From Arthrobacter sp. zg-Y238 (GTDB lineage: Bacteria > Actinomycetota > Actinomycetes > Actinomycetales > Micrococcaceae), in assembly GCF_024385525.1 (NCBI RefSeq), contig NZ_JANFLU010000001.1:62001-126000 (forward strand): a stretch of DNA of 64,000 bases, given 5' to 3'. Positions 16,322 through 23,985 of the stretch are shown one piece after another; position 1 is the stretch's first letter; the number at the start of each line of letters is the position of its first letter. Both the position numbers and the translations under genes were made by a program. Below the pieces are notes generated by a model that saw nothing but the letters and a program-made list of their open reading frames with translations, was not told the DNA's origin and searched no databases.

Positions 16322-18025
16322 ATGATGCGGACCATCCAGGGAATCGGAGTCAGTGCCGGACGCGTCCTCGGCCCCTCACGCCGGATGCCGCCTCCGGTGG
16401 CCGAGCCTGATGCCGAGGCGAAACCCGCACCGGGCAGCACCGTGGACGGGGAGAAAAGCCGCCTCAAGGATGCCGCTGAAGCAGTTCGGGGGGACCTCAA
16501 GCACCGGGCGGAAACCGCCTCGGGCGACGCGAAAGCCGTGTTGGACGCCACGGCCATGATGGCTTCCGATCCGATGCTGCTCAAAGCGGCGGGCAAACAC
16601 ATCAACGCAGGCATGGCCACGGACCGGGCCATCTGGGAAGCGGGCATGGAGGTGGCCGCCATGCTCCAGAGCCTCGGCGGCTACATGGCTGAACGAACCC
16701 AGGACGTGCTCGATGTCCGCGCCCGGATTGTCGCCGAGCTGAACGGACTGCCGGCTCCGGGGATTCCGGCTTCCGATGTCCCCTTTATCCTCACGGCCGT
16801 GGAGCTGGCACCGGCGGATACGGCAACGTTGGACCCGGCAATGGTGATCGGACTGGTCACCAGCGAGGGCGGCCCGCAGTCCCACACGGCAATCCTCGCC
16901 CGCTCCCTGGGCCTGCCCGCCGTCGTCGGAGCGCCCGGCGCGGACGAGGTGCCTGATGGCGCCGAAATCTTTCTCGACGGCGCTGCCGGCACCGTGGTGG
17001 TGGAACCCGGGGAAGAGGAACGGGAGGCCGCGCATAAATACGCAGCACGCTCCGCACTCCCGGTATTCAACGGCACGGGGACAACCTCGGACGGCCACAG
17101 GGTCCCGTTGCTGGCTAACGTCGGCTCCGGGAAGGACGCCCGGGCCGCGGCGGAAGCAGGTGCCGAGGGAATCGGGTTGCTCCGCACGGAGTTCTGTTTC
17201 CTCGGCAGGGATACAGAACCCACCATCGACGAACAGGTTGCCGCGTACGGTGCGGTGTTCGAAGCATTTCCCGGCCGGAAGGTAGTGATCCGGACCCTCG
17301 ACGCCGGTGCGGATAAGCCGCTCCCGTTCCTGACGGACGCAACGGAACCCAACCCGGCGCTGGGGGTACGCGGTTTCCGGACCGACCGGACCACCCCCGG
17401 TGTCCTCGCCCGCCAGCTGGAGGCTATCGCCGCGGCTGCCGGAGCCCACACTGCCGACGTCTGGGTGATGGCCCCGATGGTCTCCACCGCAGAGGAAGCC
17501 GCCGACTTCGCCGTGATGTGCGCGGCAGCCGGACTTGGCATGCCCGGAGTGATGGTGGAAGTGCCCTCAGCGGCCATTATGTCCGAAGCCATCCTTTCGC
17601 GGGTGCGGTTTGCCAGCCTCGGCACCAATGACCTGACGCAGTACACCATGGCCTCGGACCGGCAGCTGGGTTCGCTGGCAGCACTGAACGACCCGTGGCA
17701 GCCGGCTGTCCTGCAGTTGATTTCCGCCACCGTGGCCGGTGCCTCCCGGGCTACGGCCCTGGAACCGGCGGCCGGCGCCAGGACCGTGGGGGTTTGCGGT
17801 GAGGCAGCCGCTGACCCCGCACTCGCCGTCGTCCTGGCCGGCATGGGAGTCAACACGTTGTCGATGACGCCCCGGGCACTGTCCAGCGTGGGGGTGGTAC
17901 TGGCTTCCGTGAGCCTGGAGCAGGCCAAGGAGCTGTCAGCGCGGGCCCTGGCAGCACACTCCGCCGCCGAAGCCCGGACCATTGTCCGCAGCCGGCTGCC
18001 CATCCTCGAAGAGCTCGGCCTGTAG
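16322..18025 (+). CDS. ptsI: Phosphoenolpyruvate-protein phosphotransferase (enzyme I)
   Basis: The general PTS enzyme that takes phosphate from PEP and passes it to HPr. The 567 residues are a full enzyme I: an N-terminal segment beginning IGVSAGRVLGP, the HPr-binding helical region, phospho-histidine His188 (GGPQSHTAILARSLG), and the PEP-binding barrel with GLLRTEFCF, SLGTNDLTQYTMASDR and GVCGEAAADP, which holds the conserved active-site cysteine. The ATG lies 28 bases after fruA, with GAGGAAGG just upstream. Placement of EI inside a fructose operon suggests shared induction with fruA. Confidence 0.96.
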   Translation: MMRTIQGIGVSAGRVLGPSRRMPPPVAEPDAEAKPAPGSTVDGEKSRLKDAAEAVRGDLKHRAETASGDAKAVLDATAMMASDPMLLKAAGKHINAGMATDRAIWEAGMEVAAMLQSLGGYMAERTQDVLDVRARIVAELNGLPAPGIPASDVPFILTAVELAPADTATLDPAMVIGLVTSEGGPQSHTAILARSLGLPAVVGAPGADEVPDGAEIFLDGAAGTVVVEPGEEEREAAHKYAARSALPVFNGTGTTSDGHRVPLLANVGSGKDARAAAEAGAEGIGLLRTEFCFLGRDTEPTIDEQVAAYGAVFEAFPGRKVVIRTLDAGADKPLPFLTDATEPNPALGVRGFRTDRTTPGVLARQLEAIAAAAGAHTADVWVMAPMVSTAEEAADFAVMCAAAGLGMPGVMVEVPSAAIMSEAILSRVRFASLGTNDLTQYTMASDRQLGSLAALNDPWQPAVLQLISATVAGASRATALEPAAGARTVGVCGEAAADPALAVVLAGMGVNTLSMTPRALSSVGVVLASVSLEQAKELSARALAAHSAAEARTIVRSRLPILEELGL

Positions 18026-18077
18026 GTGGTCCAAGGCGGAACGAAAGCCAGCAGCTAAACCACGGAAGGAATGAAAA

Positions 18078-18356
18078 ATGGCAGAGCGCAAAGCCACAGT
18101 GGCCAGCCGGGTGGGACTCCATGCCCGGCCGGCATCGATCTTCGCGGAAGCGGCAGCGGCCCAGCCCGTTGACGTGACCATAGCGATGGAAGGGGACCCG
18201 GCCGAAGAGGCAATGGACGCCTCAAGCATGCTCTCCCTGATGAGCCTGGGCGCGTCGCACGGAGATGTGGTGGTGCTGCGCTCGGACGGCGAGGGTGCGG
18301 AAACGGCCCTGGAGGAACTGGCAAAGATTCTCGAAACAGATCTGGATGCGACCTAG
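18078..18356 (+). CDS. ptsH: Phosphocarrier protein HPr
   Basis: A 92-residue HPr. The phosphorylation site is His15 (GLHARPAS). The regulatory-serine region reads DASSMLSLMSLGA, with Ser50 aligning to the HPr-kinase site of Firmicutes, although no HPr kinase is visible here. It carries phosphate from EI to FruA and, by family knowledge, to DhaM encoded at 35.5 kb. It is the last gene of fruK-fruA-ptsI-ptsH, with GGAAGGA before the ATG and a hairpin after it. Confidence 0.95.
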   Translation: MAERKATVASRVGLHARPASIFAEAAAAQPVDVTIAMEGDPAEEAMDASSMLSLMSLGASHGDVVVLRSDGEGAETALEELAKILETDLDAT

Positions 18357-18370
18357 GCAGACCAGGCAAG

Positions 18371-18408
18371 AGGCGGGGCACTCATCCGTTCCATGAATGT
18401 CCCGCCCT
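18371..18408 (+). terminator. Terminator after ptsH
   Basis: GGCGGGGCACTCAT pairs with ATGAATGTCCCGCC (one mismatch, one G-T pair) around a 7-base loop and is followed by TTGCTTTC. It starts about 15 bases after the stop. Confidence 0.7.
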
Positions 18409-18439
18409 TGCTTTCAGCACCGGCTACTTCCGGAAATGA

Positions 18440-18468
18440 CGAAGCCAACGGCAGTGCCGCTGGCTTCG
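18440..18468. terminator. Second hairpin in the ptsH / 7-TM protein intergenic region
   Basis: CGAAGCCA (18440-18447) pairs with TGGCTTCG (18461-18468), extended inside by CGGC/GCCG. It may back up the first terminator or serve the opposing minus-strand gene. The T-tract is weak. Confidence 0.5.
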
Positions 18469-18563
18469 TTGTAACTTCACGCTGACCCCCCACAGGCAGC
18501 GGACGTTACATATTCATTATTCTGGCATACAAACATGAAAATGTGGACAACTTTACCTAATTG

Positions 18564-19301
18564 TCACCTTGTGTAGTTGGGAGTCAGCAAGCTTTGCTTT
18601 TGCTTGTTTCTTGCGGCGATACCGTAATAAGCCACGGCAGCGAGCCCCGCTGTGAGAACAATGACCGAGGAATGCGGAAGGATGTAGTCCCAAACGCCGG
18701 TCTGCCGGCCGGTCACCCACAGCACAGACCACGTCAGGATCTCGGCAAGGGCAACGCCTATCAGTGCCGATCCGACCCGCAGGAGGGCAGGCCGCCCCGC
18801 CGTCGCGGCGACACGGAAAGCCGGGATGATCAGGCAGGCGGCTATATAGGCCGGATAGATCCGTCCCAGCACCGAGTAGGCCCAGATATGCTCCTGGTGC
18901 ATGTAGCCGTTGAGGCCCGGCGAAGACACAGGCATGTCTCCCATGCTGAACAGCACGGTGGTGGCTGTAACGGTTGCAGCCAGCACTACGAGTCCCGGCA
19001 ACCCCAGAATGATTTTCTGTACCTGGGGAGCCCGGAAGGCTGCAGCAGCACTGCCGCCAATAAGCGCTACGACTCCGTAGGTGGCATAACGGAGAATCAG
19101 GTTTGCATGGTTTTCTCCGCCCAGCCAAGCGTCCACAGGCAGGTAAATCGACGGAATGCTCAGGGCCACTCCGACAGTAGTAGCAGCAAGCCCCCAAAAG
19201 AGCATGGGATTGCGGCCCTGCACAGCCAGCGGCAGCCGAACCAGGGTAAAGACGGCCACCACGGCCAGCGCGCCAAACTGAATGGCAGAGGCTATATTCA
19301 T
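18564..19301 (-). CDS. Seven-helix membrane protein coupled to an HTH regulator
   Basis: A 245-residue integral membrane protein. Seven hydrophobic segments are visible at about residues 3-22, 33-54, 68-90, 97-119, 138-162, 172-197 and 207-229, ending in a short basic tail. The layout RNPMLFWGLAATTVGVALS, followed by IPSIYLPVDAWLG and a helix beginning HANLILRY, resembles the 7-TM part of the actinobacterial MAB_1171c/DUF6545 proteins, but it lacks their cytosolic C-terminal domain. That comparison is from memory of the pattern and needs a profile search. It overlaps the upstream regulator gene by four bases (ATGA), which implies a joint function. No transport or enzymatic motif is seen. Confidence 0.8.
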   Translation of the reverse strand: MNIASAIQFGALAVVAVFTLVRLPLAVQGRNPMLFWGLAATTVGVALSIPSIYLPVDAWLGGENHANLILRYATYGVVALIGGSAAAAFRAPQVQKIILGLPGLVVLAATVTATTVLFSMGDMPVSSPGLNGYMHQEHIWAYSVLGRIYPAYIAACLIIPAFRVAATAGRPALLRVGSALIGVALAEILTWSVLWVTGRQTGVWDYILPHSSVIVLTAGLAAVAYYGIAARNKQKQSLLTPNYTR

Positions 19302-20023
19302 CCCAGGTTCTCCAAGAGCGTTAGATCATTTTCCACATCGTGTTCAAACTTCTTTAGTTGCTTTCCCACCCCGTCCAAGCGGTCCCGGGCCAGAAACAGC
19401 AGTTCCGAATCAGTGAGCGCAGCCAGAGCCTCCTGCTGGCCCTTCTGGGGCCACCCGGCCTCGCCCGGCGTGACCAGGCCGGTGGCCACCAGTCCGCCCG
19501 GCAGCGAGGCACCCGCAATCCGCGCGGCCTCCACAGCCAATTCGGGTGCCAGCCGGCCGGCTGAAAGCTGCGCCGAAATATTCTGCGGCGCGACGCCGGT
19601 CCTGGCGCTGAGCTGCTGGCGCAGGTCCCCCGGGTCTACTGCCTCGAACCAGGAACGAATCGCGTTCCGGTGCGGATGCCTGGCCAGGTCCGGGCATTCC
19701 GGCGGCCCGGTCTGGGTGGCCCTGGCCAGGATCATCTGCAGGATGCAGATGTAGGAAACCTGGCTGATGAGTTCCGCGGCGCTGGGCCGCCATGGCCCGC
19801 CCAGCAGATCGGAGTATTCCTCGAAGTCAGAAAGTGCCTCTACCGGATTTTTCCCGTACGCCCGGGCTACCCGGACCACGGTAATCTCCGCAACTTTGCC
19901 GCGGACAACCTGCTGGGCCAGAGTGGAGCGCTTGATGCCCGTCCGGCGGCAAACGTCCGCGTTGGATTCGCCCGGAGCCACTGCGGTGCGCCAATTCTGG
20001 AAAGCCTTGGCAGACACCGCCAT
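19298..20023 (-). CDS. DNA-binding protein with two tandem HTH units
   Basis: A 241-residue soluble protein. Residues 11-57 and 125-171 are copies of one unit: W11/W125, AV14-15/128-129, PG17-18/131-132, RTG27-29/141-143, G42/G156, AR53-54/167-168 and G57/G171 all align at a constant offset of 114 with no gap, about 15 identities in 47. Each copy reads as a helix-turn-helix: a start helix, R-T-G-I/V at the turn, then a recognition helix. The C-terminal 40 residues are helical and charged, suited to self-association. A TATAAT lies 40 bases upstream. The membrane protein that follows is translationally coupled. I recognise no named family. A membrane-signalled regulator is the simplest inference. 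Confidence 0.8.
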   Translation of the reverse strand: MAVSAKAFQNWRTAVAPGESNADVCRRTGIKRSTLAQQVVRGKVAEITVVRVARAYGKNPVEALSDFEEYSDLLGGPWRPSAAELISQVSYICILQMILARATQTGPPECPDLARHPHRNAIRSWFEAVDPGDLRQQLSARTGVAPQNISAQLSAGRLAPELAVEAARIAGASLPGGLVATGLVTPGEAGWPQKGQQEALAALTDSELLFLARDRLDGVGKQLKKFEHDVENDLTLLENLG

Positions 20024-20062
20024 CTTCGGCCCCCCTCGATTGGATTTACCCGGACAAATGGA

Positions 20063-20068
20063 ATTATA
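20063..20068 (-). promoter_or_regulatory. -10 element for the HTH + 7-TM operon
   Basis: A consensus TATAAT reads on the minus strand, 39 bases before the ATG at 20023. No good -35 stands at the right distance, so an activator or an alternative upstream contact may be needed. Confidence 0.5.
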
Positions 20069-20154
20069 CTGTTGGAACTGGCTTCCCCTTCTGCGTTCCC
20101 CCCATATGCAGAGCGGGAAGCCAGCTTCAATTAACGCCCGGCTTGCCGCCCTGA

Positions 20155-20454
20155 CTACTCCTGCGGCCAGGACACGTGGTGGCTGTATTCCGGATGCTTG
20201 CCGAGGTAGGCGGCCATATAGGAGCAGTACGGCTTGACCCGCCGCCCGCCGCTCACGATGTCCTCCACGGCATATCGGGCCAGGCGTGACGAGTAGCCCT
20301 GATGCCGGAAAGCCGGCTCCATCTCTGTATGGGTCAAAGCAACGCCGTCCGGCTGTTCCTGATAATCGGCCATGCCCACGAGCGTGCCGTCCAGCCGCAG
20401 CTCGTACCGGTTCAGCGCCTCATTGCGCGTGAAGCTGATGTCTTTGCTAGTCAT
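20155..20454 (-). CDS. Small GNAT-like N-acetyltransferase (Acetyltransf_CG/YidJ type)
   Basis: A 99-residue protein of the short GNAT subfamily. After a beta-sheet start with a DYQEQ-type turn it has the THTEMEPAFRHQGYSSRLAR segment, the acetyl-CoA-binding R/H-x-x-G-x-S turn. It then has RRVKPYCSYMAAYLGKHPEY, the cysteine-containing C-terminal motif usual in this group. The substrate is unknown. It is a single gene, divergent from nothing obvious; about 45 bases separate it from the next minus-strand gene upstream. Confidence 0.88.
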   Translation of the reverse strand: MTSKDISFTRNEALNRYELRLDGTLVGMADYQEQPDGVALTHTEMEPAFRHQGYSSRLARYAVEDIVSGGRRVKPYCSYMAAYLGKHPEYSHHVSWPQE

Positions 20455-20499
20455 GGCCCGAGACTGCCACGCATTCCCACCACGGTCCAGCCCCCGCAG

Positions 20500-21072
20500 T
20501 CAGGCCGCCTGCCCGCCGTCAGCTGCCGCTTCCGCACGGCGAAGCGAATCTTCCAGCGTGGTCACAGCTTCGGCGTAGGCAGCGGCCTCCGCCGCGGTGC
20601 CCGCTTCGGGGCGCAGTTGCTCGGCGGCCTTCAGCGCCCGGATAAAGGTCCGCGTTTCCGGGGTGCGTACGTCCAGCATCTGCGGGTTTTCCGCCGCGAG
20701 CCAAGGGTCCAGTTCATAGGCACTCCAGCGGGCCAGGACTTCCCGGTGCCGGGCGGCGGTGGCATTTACCGCGGCCTTCAGCTGTTGGCGTTCGCGGTTC
20801 CGACGACGACGGCGGTCCCGTCGCCCCACCCAAAGCGACGCGGCGATGCTGCCCGCCACCACAACTGCCCCGACAGCGGCGGACGCGGCCGACGTGGCAG
20901 CCAAGGCCCAAGCGGCAGTCAGGAGCACTCCCAAAAAGGCGGAGAACCCGACCCAGAAGAGACCTTCCCCGTCCCGGGTAGCAAGCGCCCGGTCTACACC
21001 GGCAGACCCGGCCACGAGCACTGCCGCCAGCACCAGCAACGGCAGAACCGTTGAAGGATCCATACCGGGCAT
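20500..21072 (-). CDS. Hypothetical membrane protein with a helical cytosolic tail
   Basis: A 190-residue protein. There is one hydrophobic helix near residues 8-24 and a hydrophobic hairpin at about 38-80 (GLFWVGFSAFLGVLLTAAWA and following), then an Arg-rich stretch RRDRRRRRNRERQQ and a charged alpha-helical tail with many Ala/Glu. ATG at 21072 is chosen over one 24 codons upstream because GGAGGG precedes it. I do not recognise a family. It is divergent from the diiron-protein gene. Confidence 0.65.
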   Translation of the reverse strand: MPGMDPSTVLPLLVLAAVLVAGSAGVDRALATRDGEGLFWVGFSAFLGVLLTAAWALAATSAASAAVGAVVVAGSIAASLWVGRRDRRRRRNRERQQLKAAVNATAARHREVLARWSAYELDPWLAAENPQMLDVRTPETRTFIRALKAAEQLRPEAGTAAEAAAYAEAVTTLEDSLRRAEAAADGGQAA

Positions 21073-21279
21073 TTCCACCCTCCTGCATATTGGCCGTCTT
21101 TGTATTGGCCGTCCTTGCCTCCATTGCACCGAACCCGGCGGCAAAGGTCAATGCCGGCCCTCCCCGCCCGGCAAACGGGCCCCTTGGGGCCGCACCAAGT
21201 ATGCTGACGGTTTGGATTCGTTCCAACCACCCCATGAAACCGCCGGAAAAGCGCCCTGTAGTGCGTTGTAAGGAAAGCA

Positions 21280-22365
21280 ATGAAGATTCCCGCCCCGAGA
21301 GGGCCTGTCAGCGCCACCTTGATCGATCTCCTCCGGAACCGCGGCGGAACAGGTCACGCCAACGCCTACGGTTCATTGAACCTGCTGTTGGACGAAGCAC
21401 TGGCTGCCACTGCGGATCTGCTCCGTGACGAAGACCTCCAGCTGACCTTGTTCTGCCTGTACGAGCTGCATTACAGCGGACTGGACGGAGTTGAGGATGC
21501 CGCCGAGTGGGATCCCGAACTGATCCGCGTGCGGGCACGGCTGGAGGCGGCCTTCGAGGATGTGCTGCGCCGCGCGGTGCCCGTCCCCGAGCTGCCCGCG
21601 CCGGAGAGCGAAGCCGTAGCGGAGACCCTCTTCCGTCTGGCAGCCGACGACGACGGCCCCAGCGTTTCCCGGTTTGTCGCCAGCAAGGCCAGCGTGGAAC
21701 AGCTTCGTGAGTTCCTGATCCTGCGCTCGGTCTACCAGCTGAAGGAAGCGGATCCGCACAGCTGGGCAATTCCGCGCCTGCCGGTGGGCCGCGCAAAGGC
21801 AGCGCTGATCGAAATCCAGGCCGATGAGTACGGCGGCGGGCGAGTGGAACGGATGCACTCGAAGCTGTTCGGCACCACCATGGAGGGTCTGGGCCTGGAT
21901 TCCGGCTACGGATACTACATTGACCAGGTTCCCGCCCTGACCCTGGCGTCCTCCAATGCCATGTCGCTCTTCGGGCTGAATCGCCGGCTGCGCGGCGCCA
22001 TTGCGGGGCATCTGGCGGCGTTCGAGATGACGTCCTCGATCCCCAACTCGTTCTACGCCCGCGGGTTCCGCCGGCACGGCTTCAGCGACGATGTCACCTA
22101 CTACTTCGACGAACACGTGGAAGCGGATGCCGTGCACGAACAGATTGCCGCCAGGGACCTCGCCGGCGGTTTGGCCGAGGCTGAGCCCGACCTGCTCGCC
22201 GACATCATCTTCGGTGCCGCGACCGTACTGGCCATCGATGCCTTGCTCGGCGAGGAGCAGCTGAATGCCTGGCAGGCAGGCGAGTCCGCGCTGCTGCCCC
22301 TGGTGAACGACGGCGGGCCGGCAGCGCCGGCCGTAACGGCTGCGGCCGGCGGAGTAACCCCGTGA
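21280..22365 (+). CDS. Iron-containing redox (haem-oxygenase-like, HDO-type) protein
   Basis: A 361-residue, almost all-helical protein of the group annotated as iron-containing redox enzymes (Haem_oxygenas_2-like). Candidate metal ligands sit in helices containing CLYELHYSGLDG, IEIQADEYGGG and YYFDEHVEADAVHEQ, the E-x-H / D-E-H...H-E pattern expected for a diiron haem-oxygenase-like oxidase. Members of this superfamily perform desaturation, N-oxygenation or C-C cleavage; this substrate is unknown. The stop overlaps the GTG of a CDGSH iron-sulfur gene by four bases (GTGA), so the two are probably partners. Confidence 0.82.
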   Translation: MKIPAPRGPVSATLIDLLRNRGGTGHANAYGSLNLLLDEALAATADLLRDEDLQLTLFCLYELHYSGLDGVEDAAEWDPELIRVRARLEAAFEDVLRRAVPVPELPAPESEAVAETLFRLAADDDGPSVSRFVASKASVEQLREFLILRSVYQLKEADPHSWAIPRLPVGRAKAALIEIQADEYGGGRVERMHSKLFGTTMEGLGLDSGYGYYIDQVPALTLASSNAMSLFGLNRRLRGAIAGHLAAFEMTSSIPNSFYARGFRRHGFSDDVTYYFDEHVEADAVHEQIAARDLAGGLAEAEPDLLADIIFGAATVLAIDALLGEEQLNAWQAGESALLPLVNDGGPAAPAVTAAAGGVTP

Positions 22366-22733
22366 CGGCTCCGGCAGCCGGCCCAGTAGACGCCGAAGAC
22401 GCCACGCAGGATGCGCTGACGGAGGCGGACGCCGAGCAAGCGGACGTCCAGGCGGAGGAGGAGGAGACCGACGCGTGGAAGACGCGGGAAGGAGCCGCTC
22501 CCGCTTCCATCGTGGCCTGCCCCAACGGTCCCCTGCTGGTCCGCGGCGACTTTGAGATTGTCACGCCTGACGGGGTTCCCGTACCCCGTGACCGGGAAAC
22601 CGTTGCCCTGTGCCGGTGCGGCGGTTCGGCCATCAAGCCGTACTGCGACGGCACCCATAAGTTGATGAAGTTCGATACCGCCCGCCGTCGTCCGGTTCCG
22701 GCACCGGCGCGCAAGGCGGCGGAAGAAGCGTAA
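22362..22733 (+). CDS. CDGSH iron-sulfur domain protein
   Basis: A 123-residue protein with one complete CDGSH motif: Cys84, Cys86, Ser89, Pro93, Cys95, Asp96, Gly97 and His99 (CRCGGSAIKPYCDGTHK), which binds a [2Fe-2S] cluster through three Cys and one His. The first 40 residues are strongly acidic and probably disordered. Residues 50-82 form the small beta part of the fold. It starts at GTG inside the stop of the diiron-protein gene, so it is translated with it and may supply or receive electrons. It has a strong terminator 17 bases after the stop. Confidence 0.92.
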   Translation: MTAPAAGPVDAEDATQDALTEADAEQADVQAEEEETDAWKTREGAAPASIVACPNGPLLVRGDFEIVTPDGVPVPRDRETVALCRCGGSAIKPYCDGTHKLMKFDTARRRPVPAPARKAAEEA

Positions 22734-22749
22734 CCCGGCGCTGCCGGAT

Positions 22750-22790
22750 ATAAGAATGGCTTGCCTTCACTGAAGGCAAGCCATTCTTAT
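22750..22790. terminator. Bidirectional terminator between the CDGSH gene and tRNA-Lys
   Basis: Two perfectly complementary 20-base arms (22750-22769 and 22771-22790) around a single base, with A/T at both outer ends. It can stop transcription from both the CDGSH gene and the tRNA gene. Confidence 0.92.
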
Positions 22791-22800
22791 TCTTATTCGG

Positions 22801-22873
22801 TGCGCCCAGCAGGGCTCGAACCTGCGACCCACGACTTAAAAGGACGTTGCTCTACCAACTGAGCTATAGGCGC
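22801..22873 (-). tRNA. tRNA-Lys (anticodon UUU)
   Basis: A 73-base cloverleaf on the minus strand. The acceptor GCGCCTA pairs with TGGGCGC (one G-U). The D-arm is AGCTCAGTTGG-like. The anticodon loop CTTTTAA gives UUU, and the T-loop is GGTTCGAGCC. The discriminator is A. The 3' CCA is not encoded (CCG follows), so it must be added after transcription. Confidence 0.96.
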
Positions 22874-23022
22874 TCCACCGGCCGTGGCTTTTGACAGCGC
22901 ACGGACCGACTGTCCCACTTTATCGCACACCACACAGATCGTGGAAAACCCCGGTCCGAGGCACCGCCCGGCACCCCTGAGACCGCCTCGATTCCGCGTA
23001 AATCCCGGAGTATTCTTCCAGT

Positions 23023-23664
23023 ATGAGTGAGTCCAATTCAACGCCGCGCCATCACAAGCCAAAGCCTCTTGCACCAGTGGACTTCGCCAACTTCCCCGGC
23101 GGTGCCGATCCGGCACGCGTTTCGGAGGCGGCCCATCTCGCCGCCCAGGCGCTGGTCCACCACGGCCGCGAGAGCACCGATCCGGAAGTCACCCGCCGGC
23201 TCGTGGAACTGACCGACCAGCAGGGGGTGGAAGCGGTGGCCGAGATGTGGGCTGAAAGCCCCGCCCGGTCCCTGCCCGGCGCCCTCTGGCGCCTGTATGC
23301 CCTCCGGGCGTCCATCCAGCGGAATCCGGAACGGATCGCCGCCTACTACGCGGCAGGCAAAGACGTTGCACAGGTGTCCAAGGTAGTCGCCGGAGTAGCC
23401 GAGCCCCTGGGGGCGGATGAAGTGCGGGCTATGGCGGACACCATTCTTTCCGGTGCCTTCGAGGGTGACTTCGACGTCGCACTGGAGCGTTTTGCCGCAT
23501 TCTGCCGCGTGGTGGCCCTCGGCCAGGCCAATCATGCCGATTCCTCGGAGGCCTCCAACGGGGACCGCGCCACCCTGCTGACCCGCAACGCACGCCAGCT
23601 GGTACACACGGCCGAGGACCTGGAGCACTCGGCAGCCGCCTGGCGGCGCGGAGAGCTCGACTAG
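23023..23664 (+). CDS. Conserved hypothetical protein, helical
   Basis: A 213-residue soluble protein. The N-terminus is short and basic, followed by PVDFANFPGGADPARVSEAAH and a series of helices including LPGALWRLYALRASI. No catalytic or metal motif and no membrane segment are seen. It resembles the unnamed actinobacterial proteins sometimes labelled DNA-binding, but I see no clear HTH. It is a single gene between tRNA-Lys and a 320-base gene-free stretch. Confidence 0.6.
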   Translation: MSESNSTPRHHKPKPLAPVDFANFPGGADPARVSEAAHLAAQALVHHGRESTDPEVTRRLVELTDQQGVEAVAEMWAESPARSLPGALWRLYALRASIQRNPERIAAYYAAGKDVAQVSKVVAGVAEPLGADEVRAMADTILSGAFEGDFDVALERFAAFCRVVALGQANHADSSEASNGDRATLLTRNARQLVHTAEDLEHSAAAWRRGELD

Positions 23665-23985
23665 CCATGCCGCACCGTGCACAGTGGCAAGGCACACAAT
23701 GGCGCTCCTCACAGTGCCGCCCCGGCCCGCATGGCCGTGTTGACATCACCGGCCGAGCGTAGAAAACTGAAATCGGTGTCGGACTGCGGAACCCCCGGGC
23801 TTCAACTCTGAGCCGCTTCGAGCGGCCTTCCGCCGAGAGGCGCTCCCGGTCCGGCACCGTTACTTTTCCCCAGCTGGTTCTCAGCGGGATTCTTTCGCGG
23901 GCTTTCCCGCAATTCCAGCCCAGCCATCGGATATTCTTGGGCCTGTGAGCACCCTCGATACTTCCCCGGCCGATGTGCGTCCAGC
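23665..23985. other. Gene-free stretch before the DUF47-pit operon
   Basis: No credible ORF on either strand. It contains a TTGACA (23740-23745) without a matching -10, GC-rich partial inverted repeats around 23815-23850, and three loosely similar 11-base steps at about 23875-23907. It presumably holds the promoter and leader of the DUF47-pit operon, but I cannot place them. Confidence 0.5.

Noticed and set aside
22801-22873. tRNA-Lys as an integration site
   Set aside because: No integrase and no second copy of the tRNA 3' end lie nearby; the flanks are ordinary core genes.
23740-23768. TTGACA promoter for the DUF47 gene
   Set aside because: The hexamer 17 bases downstream is AAAACT, too poor for a -10, and the gene starts more than 200 bases away.
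23875-23907. Second PHO box before DUF47-pit
   Set aside because: The 11-base steps share only two or three positions and lack the GTTCACC core.
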